A stretch of DNA of 5,043 bases, taken from contig CAMNAY010000133.1 in the NCBI GenBank assembly GCA_946531975.1, positions 1 to 5,043 of the forward strand, in the 5' to 3' direction. This document shows positions 1 to 5,043 of the stretch, piece by piece; position 1 is the stretch's first letter; every line of letters begins with the position of its first letter. The notes beneath the pieces were generated by a model that was not told the origin of the DNA, did not search any database, and was given only the letters and a program-made list of their open reading frames with translations. Origin of the DNA: an uncultured Ruminococcus sp. (GTDB lineage Bacteria > Bacillota > Clostridia > Oscillospirales > Ruminococcaceae). The position numbers were made by a program, and so were the translations under genes.

Positions 1-700
1 CAAAACCGATGCGCCCGCGGCGGTCTTCTCGGCACATCTGCTCAAACGGCTCGCCATCGTCGCCGTACCGAGCATGCTCCAGCAGAGCTTCATCTCCGTC
101 GGCAATATCATCATTCAGGGCGTCATCAACAGCTTCGGCTCCGGCGTCATCGCAGGATACTCCGCCGGTGTCAAGCTCAATAATCTCGTCATTACCTCGT
201 TTACCACGCTCGCCAACGGCGTCTCCAATTTCACGGCGCAGAACCTCGGCGCGGGCAAAATGGGACGCATCCGCAGCGGCTTCCGCGCAGGGCTCAAGCT
301 CGTCTGGTGCATCACTGTGCCGATCGCTGCACTCTATCTCATCGGCTGTCCCTATCTCGTCGCCTTCTTTCTCGAAAAGCCTGCCGCCGGTACCGCGCTC
401 GACACCGGCGTCATGTTCCTCCGCATCCTCACGCCCTTCTATTTCATCGCGGCGATGAAGCTCACTGCGGACGGCGTTCTGCGCGGTTCAAATCTGATGG
501 GCAGATTCATGGCGGCTACCTTTACGGATCTCATTCTCCGTGTCGTGCTCGCTGAAATTCTCTCGCGCAGACTCGGCGCTGTCGGCATCTGGATCGCATG
601 GCCGATCGGCTGGACCGTCGCAACCTGCATGTCGATGCTGTTCTATCTCCGCGGTCCGTGGCGCGGCGCGAAAGATGACAGCTATGACGAAAATTCATGA
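1..700 (+). CDS. MATE family efflux transporter, C-terminal half (5' end outside window)
   Basis: The reading frame is open from base 2 to the TGA at 698-700, giving 232 residues; MATE proteins are usually about 450, so roughly the second half is here. The protein is an integral membrane antiporter that would export drugs or other organic cations using an ion gradient (family knowledge). What is visible is a run of hydrophobic segments typical of the second MatE repeat: one around FISVGNIIIQGVINSFGSG, then LVITSFTTLANGVSNF followed by the conserved-looking QNLGAGKMGRIRSGFRAGL loop, then CITVPIAALYLIGCPYLVAFF, FLRILTPFYFIAAMKL, and two more near the C-terminus ending in FYLRGPWRG. A Met at 74 lies inside the domain and is not the true start. 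The gene is followed six bases later by a strong terminator, so it ends its transcription unit. The substrate cannot be deduced from the sequence. Confidence 0.9.
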   Translation, partial: KTDAPAAVFSAHLLKRLAIVAVPSMLQQSFISVGNIIIQGVINSFGSGVIAGYSAGVKLNNLVITSFTTLANGVSNFTAQNLGAGKMGRIRSGFRAGLKLVWCITVPIAALYLIGCPYLVAFFLEKPAAGTALDTGVMFLRILTPFYFIAAMKLTADGVLRGSNLMGRFMAATFTDLILRVVLAEILSRRLGAVGIWIAWPIGWTVATCMSMLFYLRGPWRGAKDDSYDENS

Positions 701-705
701 AAACA

Positions 706-741
706 GGGAAGGATACCAAGCGGTTTCCTTCCCCTTTTTTT
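706..741 (+). terminator. Rho-independent terminator after the MATE gene, probably bidirectional
   Basis: GGGAAGGA (706-713) pairs perfectly with TCCTTCCC (726-733). Inside the loop ACC (715-717) can pair with GGT (722-724) around AAGC, separated from the outer stem by a T-T mismatch. A run of seven T follows at 735-741. It starts six bases past the MATE stop codon. Read on the minus strand, the same stem is followed by TGTTTTC, so it could also stop read-through from the converging serine hydrolase gene. Confidence 0.92.
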
Positions 742-843
742 CAATCTTACATACGCTCTTGACCTGTTTATTTCAAATGCTTGCGCCGAAGTTTCTTCTC
801 TCGGATTTTATCTGTACAAGAGATGTATGTGTGATTTTGTAAT

Positions 844-909
844 GGGGGAAGATGCTCCCCCCGCCGCACTCCTGCGGCAGCTATGAGTCTCCTTGGGTGA
901 AGCGAGACT
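844..909. other. Cluster of three adjacent hairpins in the convergent spacer
   Basis: Three perfect inverted repeats follow each other. GGGGGA (844-849) pairs with TCCCCC (856-861). GCCGCA (863-868) pairs with TGCGGC (873-878). AGTCTC (886-891) pairs with GAGACT (904-909), and this last stem can extend by CTT/AAG (892-894 with 900-902) across one bulged C. None is followed by a clear T run on either strand, so they are poor intrinsic terminators. On the minus strand they begin about ten bases after the serine hydrolase stop codon and would form its 3' untranslated structure. They could be a structured 3' UTR, a small RNA, or a dispersed palindromic repeat. The function is unknown. Confidence 0.55.
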
Positions 910-918
910 GTGCAGCCT

Positions 919-1971
919 TTAGTTGATCGGCTCCGCGCCCTGATCGGCGGGCTCCTCATGCGGAACGTAACGGTCACCGCGATTGTATTGCTCCGCTACC
1001 GCTTGTGCTGCTGCAGCCACATCCTTCACGGTCTGCTCATCCGGATTATAGTTCACTGTATGGCTGAGAATGACCAGCAGATACGGCTTTTCTCCGTCCA
1101 CCAGTACCGTCTCGTGATACTGCTCGTCCCAGCTGCCGTATTTCGCCGCCACATCATCGCTTCCGCCGATCTCCTCCCGCGCAAAGCTCCGCTCGGAATT
1201 CACCAGCGCATCCCATGCAACCTTCCAGCACTCGCCGCTCTTGCGTCCCCAGTACATCTTCCGCATCGCAGTCCGCATAAAAGATGCCGTAATGCACGGA
1301 AACCGGTCATACACGGAAATGGCGATCTGCGGGTAGCCCCATTCCTTCACCATTCGGTTGAAGCCGTCTGCACCGAACTTCGAGACCAGCATATAGTATG
1401 CCGTATTGTCAGAATAACGCAGTGTGTATTCCATCAGCTGCGCAATCGTATACTTCGTTCCCAGCTTACTTCCGCAGACAACTCCGCTTCCGCCCTGCCA
1501 GAAATTCACTGTGTACGTCATCGTATCCGTCAGATCGAATTTCCCTTCGGCAATCTGCGTGCAGCAGTAATAGACATACGGCAGCTTGATCAGGCTCGCG
1601 CCGGAAACCAGCAGATCCTCCTGATAAGAATACAGCTCTGTTCCGTCGATGCTCTCCAGCAGTACCGCATATACGTTGTGATTCTGCTTGATCATTTCAT
1701 CCAGCGCGAAGGTATCGAGCGGCTTTTTCGGCGGCTCGGACTGCTCCTTTTCCAGCGCAGCTGCGGCAGCGATCTTCTCCTTCTGTTCCTCGGTCAGAAT
1801 CTCAGCAGGTATCAGACGGGAAACCGGTTTCGCCGGCTGCTCCGCTATGACTTCTGCTTTTGCCTGAACCTTCACGCCGCCGTTGACCATAGCGCCCGGC
1901 ACTGACGACTGCACACAGGCGGTACAAAGCAGCACCGCTGCTGCTGCGGGCAGTATATATATCCGCTTCAT
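919..1971 (-). CDS. Exported class A beta-lactamase-fold serine hydrolase with a KYG third motif
   Basis: This 350-residue protein belongs to the penicillin-recognising serine hydrolase superfamily. It shows the nucleophile motif S126-L-I-K129, the SDN motif S187-D188-N189 at class A spacing, and K277-Y-G where KTG is normal. No ExxLN omega-loop motif is seen between SDN and KYG, so true beta-lactamase activity is doubtful; a peptidoglycan or other acyl-serine hydrolase is more likely. The N-terminus has a hydrophobic signal (residues 4-15) ending LLCTAC19, an imperfect lipobox, so it may be a lipoprotein or a cleaved secreted protein. Residues about 35-85 form an Ala/Glu/Lys-rich linker, which would place the catalytic domain away from the membrane. 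The ATG at 1971 has AAAGGA (plus-strand 1979-1984) seven bases upstream. It is transcribed divergently from the CotH gene and converges on the MATE gene. The substrate is unknown. Confidence 0.85.
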   Translation of the reverse strand: MKRIYILPAAAAVLLCTACVQSSVPGAMVNGGVKVQAKAEVIAEQPAKPVSRLIPAEILTEEQKEKIAAAAALEKEQSEPPKKPLDTFALDEMIKQNHNVYAVLLESIDGTELYSYQEDLLVSGASLIKLPYVYYCCTQIAEGKFDLTDTMTYTVNFWQGGSGVVCGSKLGTKYTIAQLMEYTLRYSDNTAYYMLVSKFGADGFNRMVKEWGYPQIAISVYDRFPCITASFMRTAMRKMYWGRKSGECWKVAWDALVNSERSFAREEIGGSDDVAAKYGSWDEQYHETVLVDGEKPYLLVILSHTVNYNPDEQTVKDVAAAAQAVAEQYNRGDRYVPHEEPADQGAEPIN

Positions 1972-1974
1972 GGA

Positions 1975-2030
1975 AACTTCCTTTCAACTATACAGCTCCT
2001 GCTCCCGGTGCAGGACAACTTTCCTTTCAA
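1975..2030 (-). repeat. Duplicated Shine-Dalgarno-like leader sequence
   Basis: The leader of the serine hydrolase contains two near-identical copies, read on the minus strand: TTGAAAGGAAAGTT (plus positions 2017-2030) and TTGAAAGGAAGTT (1975-1987). The copy nearer the gene supplies the ribosome binding site. The upstream copy has no properly spaced ATG. A hairpin lies between the two copies. Confidence 0.6.
1997..2015 (-). promoter_or_regulatory. Hairpin in the serine hydrolase 5' leader
   Basis: On the minus strand TCCTGC and GCAGGA form a perfect six-base stem around a seven-base loop, ACCGGGA. It lies about 25 bases upstream of the start codon and inside the predicted transcript. The UCCU of its left arm could alternatively pair with AGGA of either Shine-Dalgarno-like copy, so it might affect translation; that is inference. 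Confidence 0.45.
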
Positions 2031-2039
2031 ATCCTTCCA

Positions 2040-2068
2040 ATTATACCACATATTATACTTTTTTGCAA
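2040..2068 (-). promoter_or_regulatory. Sigma-A type promoter for the serine hydrolase, extended -10
   Basis: Read on the minus strand, TTGCAA (plus 2063-2068) is followed by exactly 17 bases and then TATAAT (plus 2040-2045). TGG directly precedes TATAAT, making an extended -10. A second TATAAT lies within the spacer at plus 2052-2057. Transcription would start near 2033, giving a leader of about 60 bases before the ATG at 1971. Confidence 0.8.
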
Positions 2069-2137
2069 CAGGTTTCCCGAAAAAAATTCCCCTGCCGCCT
2101 CAATTTACCTGCTCCGGCATGAAGCCGCAGCCCAGCA

Positions 2138-2158
2138 TTCTGCCGTTCTTTCGCAGAA
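2138..2158. repeat. Small inverted repeat between the divergent promoters
   Basis: TTCTGC (2138-2143) and GCAGAA (2153-2158) are perfect inverted halves separated by nine bases. It sits about 37 bases upstream of the CotH -35 box and 70 bases from the serine hydrolase -35 box. It could be a regulator binding site, but a six-base match of this kind can arise by chance. Confidence 0.3.
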
Positions 2159-2194
2159 ACGTGACAATCAGACACCCCTGCGGATGATCTGACA

Positions 2195-2223
2195 TTGTGT
2201 TTTACAGCAGCGTGTGGTATAAT
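2195..2223 (+). promoter_or_regulatory. Sigma-A type promoter for the CotH-dockerin gene, extended -10
   Basis: TTGTGT (2195-2200), a 17-base spacer, then TATAAT (2218-2223) preceded by TGG, an extended -10. The core TGTGGTATAAT is identical to that of the divergent promoter. The -35 box matches TTGACA only in its first three bases, so the extended -10 probably compensates. Transcription would start near 2230, giving a leader of about 45 bases to the ATG at 2276. Confidence 0.75.
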
Positions 2224-2275
2224 ATTATTATAAAAAAACAGCAATTTACACCATTTATTTTTCTGGGGGAATACG

Positions 2276-4501
2276 ATGAAACGTACACAGACCGCACTGT
2301 GCTGTCTCTGCTGCTGCATTCTCGCCGGCGGAAACATCTGTGCGCCGCTTTCCGCAGGCACTTCTGTCTGCGCGGAGGATGAAGCCGGCGTCACCTTTTC
2401 CGAGACCGTTTTGCAGGCAGGGAAGCCGATCCATGCCGTTCTGAACGGCATCTCCGCAGCCGATGTCTCCTATGCGTGGACCGTCGGCGGCATCGCCGTA
2501 AACACTGACGGAAACAGCTATACGCCGACAGAGCAGGACTACGAAAAAATGATTACGGTGACTGTGACCGCGGACGGCGAAGCCTATTCCGCTTCGGTCT
2601 ACTTCAGTCAGCTTCCGGTGGTTTATCTCACGACGGAGGCGGAAGTCACCAGCAAGACCGAATACATCGGCGGCAGTCTCCGCATACAGGGCAATGCCGC
2701 GTTTCAGAATGCCGCACAGCTTTACAACGGCAGCATTCAGATCAGAGGACGCGGAAATTATACCTGGACAGCAGACAAAAAGCCCTATAAGATCAAGCTG
2801 GACACCAAAACCGATCTGCTGGGGCTGGGTGCGAATAAGCACTGGGTTCTGCTCGCAGGCGCATTCGACCCGACGCATCTGCGCAATGAGATTATGCCGG
2901 AGCTGTCAGAGGAGCTTGGTTTTGAATACACTGCCAATTCCGAAGCGGTCGCGGTCATCCTGAACGGCGAGTACAACGGGCTGTATCATCTCGGAGAGAA
3001 TGTGCGCGTGGACGAAAACCGCGTGAACATCTATGACTGGGAGGAAACTGCGGAGGACATCGCTAAGGCAGTCTACAAGGCGCAGAAAGCGTCCGGCATG
3101 ACCAAAACAGAGCGGGATGCGCTGGAAATCCTGCTCACAGAAGACCTCTCGTGGGTCACATCCGGCACCTTTCTATGGAACAATACAGAATACAAGGTCA
3201 GCGATTATGTCACGCTGCCCGACCGAATTGACGGCGGATATCTGCTGGAGCTGGACACCTATGACGAGTACCACGTCAAGCAGGTCTCCGATTTTGATAC
3301 AGACGGCAAACAGCCGATTCAGTTCAAGAGTCCGGAATATGCCGTGACCAATCCGGAGATGTACAATTACGCGAAGGACTACATCCAGCACTTTGAAGAT
3401 GCCGTATCGTCGGACGATTTTTACAGCGGCGGTGTTCATTACAGCGAGCTGTTTGATATGGACTCTCTCGTGCAGTACTGGCTGATGCTGGAGCTTTCCG
3501 CAAACTGCGACGGAATGCGGTACAGCAACTTTATGTACAAGGATTTCGGGCAGAAATTCAGGATGGGGCCTGCCTGGGACTATGACTGGACATGGAATGC
3601 GAGCTTTGTGATCCCGACAAACGAGTGGTGGAGCGACCAGACCTACTACAATCAGACGGCGCACTGGTACAAATATCTGGTGCAGGATCCGTATTTCATC
3701 ACGCAGGCATATGAGCTGTATCAGGCGCATAAGGACGCCATTACAGCGGTCTGTGCAGAGGGCGGACGCATGGATACCCTTGCGGCAGAGCTGATGCTCC
3801 CTGCCAAGGCAGACCTTGCCAAATGGCATGAGAAGCAGAATTATGAGAGCGAATACGCCAAAACAAAAACCTATGTGACAGAGCGCTTCCAATGGCTCGA
3901 AAAGCAGTTCGCCGATGTGCAGACGCTTGCGGAATCACTGGGCTTTGAATCCTCTGACAAACTTTCGGTCACAGCTCCCGCAGCCGCCGATTACGGCGCT
4001 GTGCTGACCGCTTCTGTCACAGACCGCAATGCCGCGTCGGTTGTGTTTCATGTCAACGGAATCCTCGCCGGAGAAGCACCCGTCACAAACGGCACTGCCG
4101 CTCTGACTGTTCCGGATACGCTTCTGCGGCAGTCGGAACGCGCACTGAACACCGTGCAGATCCGCATGAAGGATGATGACGGAAACTATCTTGCCGCAGA
4201 GCCCGCACCGGAGCCGCAGAACCCCTGGGGACACGGCGGCTGGTGGGGAGAGGTCACAGCGCCGGAGGTCGGCAGCCTCGTGTATACCGCATTTGACACG
4301 TTCACCGCTGCAGAGCTTGGGCTGCATGTCAGAGGCGATGTCAATGCCGACGGGACATTTGACCGTGCTGACGCGGTCATGATGCAGCAATTCCTCTGCG
4401 CAGACGGTTCGCTCACCGACTGGCGCGCCGGCGATTTCGATGACAACGGGCGGATCAATTCCGCCGACCTCACACGGATGAAACGCGTACTGATCGGATA
4501 A
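2276..4501 (+). CDS. Secreted CotH kinase-family protein with C-terminal type I dockerin
   Basis: This is a 741-residue extracellular protein. A signal peptide covers about residues 1-33, with likely cleavage at SVCA/EDE. Residues 36-112 look Ig-like (YAWTVGG...SYTPTEQDYEKMITVTV). The CotH domain spans about 135-545, with RGRGN (157-161), KKPYKIKL (168-175), a W190-to-N204 segment containing FDPTHLRN, GGYLLELD (320-327), YSNFMYKD (416-423) and PAWDYD (432-437). CotH proteins are atypical ATP-dependent protein kinases, shown for spore-coat CotH. D412 and D435 are the probable catalytic and metal-binding aspartates. Residues 560-640 form a second beta-sandwich, then a Trp/Gly-rich linker. Residues 685-741 are a dockerin with calcium loops starting D688-V-N-A-D-G and D720-F-D-D-N-G, which should anchor it to a scaffoldin cohesin. 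The start is ATG 2276, preceded by GGGGGA (2265-2270). The gene appears monocistronic, and the kinase substrate is unknown. Confidence 0.93.
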   Translation: MKRTQTALCCLCCCILAGGNICAPLSAGTSVCAEDEAGVTFSETVLQAGKPIHAVLNGISAADVSYAWTVGGIAVNTDGNSYTPTEQDYEKMITVTVTADGEAYSASVYFSQLPVVYLTTEAEVTSKTEYIGGSLRIQGNAAFQNAAQLYNGSIQIRGRGNYTWTADKKPYKIKLDTKTDLLGLGANKHWVLLAGAFDPTHLRNEIMPELSEELGFEYTANSEAVAVILNGEYNGLYHLGENVRVDENRVNIYDWEETAEDIAKAVYKAQKASGMTKTERDALEILLTEDLSWVTSGTFLWNNTEYKVSDYVTLPDRIDGGYLLELDTYDEYHVKQVSDFDTDGKQPIQFKSPEYAVTNPEMYNYAKDYIQHFEDAVSSDDFYSGGVHYSELFDMDSLVQYWLMLELSANCDGMRYSNFMYKDFGQKFRMGPAWDYDWTWNASFVIPTNEWWSDQTYYNQTAHWYKYLVQDPYFITQAYELYQAHKDAITAVCAEGGRMDTLAAELMLPAKADLAKWHEKQNYESEYAKTKTYVTERFQWLEKQFADVQTLAESLGFESSDKLSVTAPAAADYGAVLTASVTDRNAASVVFHVNGILAGEAPVTNGTAALTVPDTLLRQSERALNTVQIRMKDDDGNYLAAEPAPEPQNPWGHGGWWGEVTAPEVGSLVYTAFDTFTAAELGLHVRGDVNADGTFDRADAVMMQQFLCADGSLTDWRAGDFDDNGRINSADLTRMKRVLIG

Positions 4502-4514
4502 TCTGTATCAGATT
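4500..4514 (+). other. Short hairpin at the CotH stop codon
   Basis: AATCTG (4500-4505) and CAGATT (4509-4514) pair around TAT. The first arm overlaps the TAA stop at 4499-4501. It has no T run and is probably a minor 3' end structure upstream of the terminator. Confidence 0.35.
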
Positions 4515-4530
4515 TCCGGATAAGCTGAGA

Positions 4531-4560
4531 AACCCCCGCTCACTGCGGGGGTTCCTGTTT
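4531..4560 (+). terminator. Rho-independent terminator after the CotH-dockerin gene
   Basis: AACCCCCGC (4531-4539) pairs perfectly with GCGGGGGTT (4545-4553) around TCACT. The tail TTCCTGTTT (4552-4560) is only moderately T-rich, but the nine-base, mostly G-C stem is very stable. It lies 30 bases past the stop codon. Confidence 0.85.
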
Positions 4561-4571
4561 CACTGTCATCG

Positions 4572-4614
4572 AAAAAAACGGCGGGCATGATACAGAACCC
4601 TGCATCATGTCCGC
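4572..4614 (-). terminator. Rho-independent terminator of the M6-like protease gene
   Basis: On the minus strand GCGGACATGAT (plus 4604-4614) pairs with ATCATGCCCGC (plus 4581-4591), with one A-C mismatch. CAG and CTG can pair again inside the loop around GGTT. After two more bases comes a run of seven T (plus 4572-4578). It starts 27 bases after the stop of the minus-strand gene and lies back to back with the CotH terminator. Confidence 0.9.
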
Positions 4615-4640
4615 ACTTTGAAAGAGGAACTTGAATCATA

Positions 4641-5043
4641 TCATCCGATTGTCACAGTATATGCGCCGTTTTCCAGTGCGCCGACCGTGACCGTCAGGCG
4701 CGGATCAACCGTCTGCCCGCCGTTCGCATCGTACCACTGAAAACCTGCCGTACCGCCGTTGATTACATCGCCGGTATGGAAGAAATTATCTGTATTGGTG
4801 TCGTTGACAATCCGGATCAGCCGTCTGCCCTGATCCTTGTTTGTGAATTCGCTGCCGCTGGCATAGCGGAAATAATTGAACCAGCCGTATTCAGTCGTCG
4901 CGTCAATGTGATAGATGCGGACGCCCTCCCCTGCGGTCTGCCACCATGCGACCTTGTTCACGCCGCTGTTGTTGCCGTCCTTTGTCGCATACTCAATGAT
5001 GAAATACTCCGAGAAGTAATCATCTGCAAGCTTACCGTTGGGA
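4641..5043 (-). CDS. Probable M6-like (immune inhibitor A-type) metalloprotease, C-terminal end (5' end outside window)
   Basis: The frame is open from the window edge to the TGA at 4641-4643 and gives 133 residues; a GTG at 4961 lies inside the domain and is not the start. The fragment contains EYFIIEY (residues 12-18), then GEGVRIYHIDA (38-48), then RLIRIVNDTN and a segment FFHTGDVINGGTAGFQWYD. The order EYF-IEY then G-x-x-IYHID is typical of the region after the catalytic zinc site in secreted M6-like peptidases. The HExxH zinc motif and any signal peptide would be upstream, beyond position 5043. The fragment ends in a beta-rich stretch, LTVTVGALENGAYTVTIG, with no C-terminal dockerin. The gene converges on the CotH-dockerin gene and has its own terminator. 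The family call rests on recalled motifs, and another secreted beta-rich domain is possible. Confidence 0.7.
   Translation of the reverse strand, partial: PNGKLADDYFSEYFIIEYATKDGNNSGVNKVAWWQTAGEGVRIYHIDATTEYGWFNYFRYASGSEFTNKDQGRRLIRIVNDTNTDNFFHTGDVINGGTAGFQWYDANGGQTVDPRLTVTVGALENGAYTVTIG

Larger units (their letters stand above)
1972..2275. other. Divergent intergenic control region
   Basis: These 304 bases hold no convincing gene. They carry the minus-strand promoter and leader for the serine hydrolase at the left, the plus-strand promoter for the CotH gene at the right, and a 126-base stretch (2069-2194) between the two -35 boxes. That middle stretch contains one small inverted repeat at 2138-2158 and otherwise nothing recognised. 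No riboswitch was recognised. Confidence 0.7.

Noticed and set aside
9..458. A 149-residue Ser/Arg/Pro-rich open frame overlapping the MATE gene
   Set aside because: It is low-complexity and typical of an off-frame reading of GC-rich DNA; the overlapping frame clearly encodes a MATE transporter.
786..803. A GAAG-TTT-CTTC hairpin
   Set aside because: The stem is only four bases with no T run, so it is likely chance.
759..840. A possible promoter (TTGACC at 759-764) in the spacer after the MATE gene
   Set aside because: No acceptable -10 box lies at 16-18 bases, and no plus-strand gene follows.
976..984. An RGD tripeptide (residues 331-333) in the serine hydrolase, possible adhesion motif
   Set aside because: Such short tripeptides occur by chance and nothing else suggests host integrin binding.
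910..1905. A 331-residue open frame on the plus strand antisense to the serine hydrolase
   Set aside because: It is rich in His, Arg and Leu with no recognisable domain, lacks a ribosome binding site, and lies fully opposite a gene with clear SxxK and SDN motifs.
1968..2018. A 16-codon TTG-initiated leader peptide whose TGA overlaps the serine hydrolase ATG
   Set aside because: The start is a rare TTG only about three bases from its Shine-Dalgarno-like sequence, and the peptide has no recognisable feature.
2255..2878. A 207-residue open frame on the minus strand overlapping the start of the CotH gene
   Set aside because: It is a shadow of the CotH coding sequence with no family motifs, and it runs through the CotH ribosome binding site.
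3173..3892. A 239-residue open frame on the minus strand inside the CotH gene
   Set aside because: It has shadow-frame composition (many Val, Ile, His, Arg), no ribosome site, and sits opposite the conserved kinase domain.

Overview
The window looks like chromosomal DNA from a Gram-positive, cellulosome-type gut or rumen bacterium of the Ruminococcus / Oscillospiraceae kind. The strongest clue is a secreted CotH-family protein that ends in a type I dockerin with two calcium-binding repeats, the plug that docks proteins onto cellulosome scaffoldins. A SxxK/SDN serine hydrolase with an unusual third motif, strong AGGA/GGGGG ribosome binding sites, TATAAT promoters and hairpin-plus-T terminators fit the same group. 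Base composition looks moderately GC-rich, above what I would expect for R. flavefaciens and nearer R. champanellensis, but this is judged by eye and the species is not established.

Layout: (1) 1-700, plus strand, the C-terminal half of a MATE-family multidrug/cation antiporter, ending in a strong terminator at 706-741. (2) 742-918, a short spacer holding three back-to-back hairpins at 844-909. (3) 919-1971, minus strand, an exported class A beta-lactamase-fold serine hydrolase. It lacks a recognisable Glu166 motif and has KYG in place of KTG. (4) 1972-2275, a 304-bp divergent control region with one promoter per direction; both carry the same TGTGGTATAAT core. (5) 2276-4501, plus strand, a 741-residue protein: signal peptide, N-terminal Ig-like domain, CotH kinase domain, second beta-sandwich domain, Trp/Gly-rich linker, dockerin. 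(6) 4502-4640, back-to-back terminators for converging genes. (7) 4641-5043, minus strand, the C-terminal end of a probable M6-like (immune inhibitor A-type) secreted metalloprotease.

The gene order is convergent, divergent, convergent, so each gene appears to be its own transcription unit. Three consecutive genes encode, or probably encode, extracytoplasmic proteins: a serine hydrolase, a CotH-like kinase and a probable protease. The first two are divergently transcribed from near-matching promoters and may be co-expressed. The item most worth following up is the dockerin-bearing CotH protein: a predicted protein kinase that would act outside the cell, on or near a cellulosome. CotH-dockerin architectures are already known from cellulosomal bacteria, so this is an understudied class and not a wholly new system. 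I saw no CRISPR array, tRNA, rRNA, insertion sequence or phage feature.
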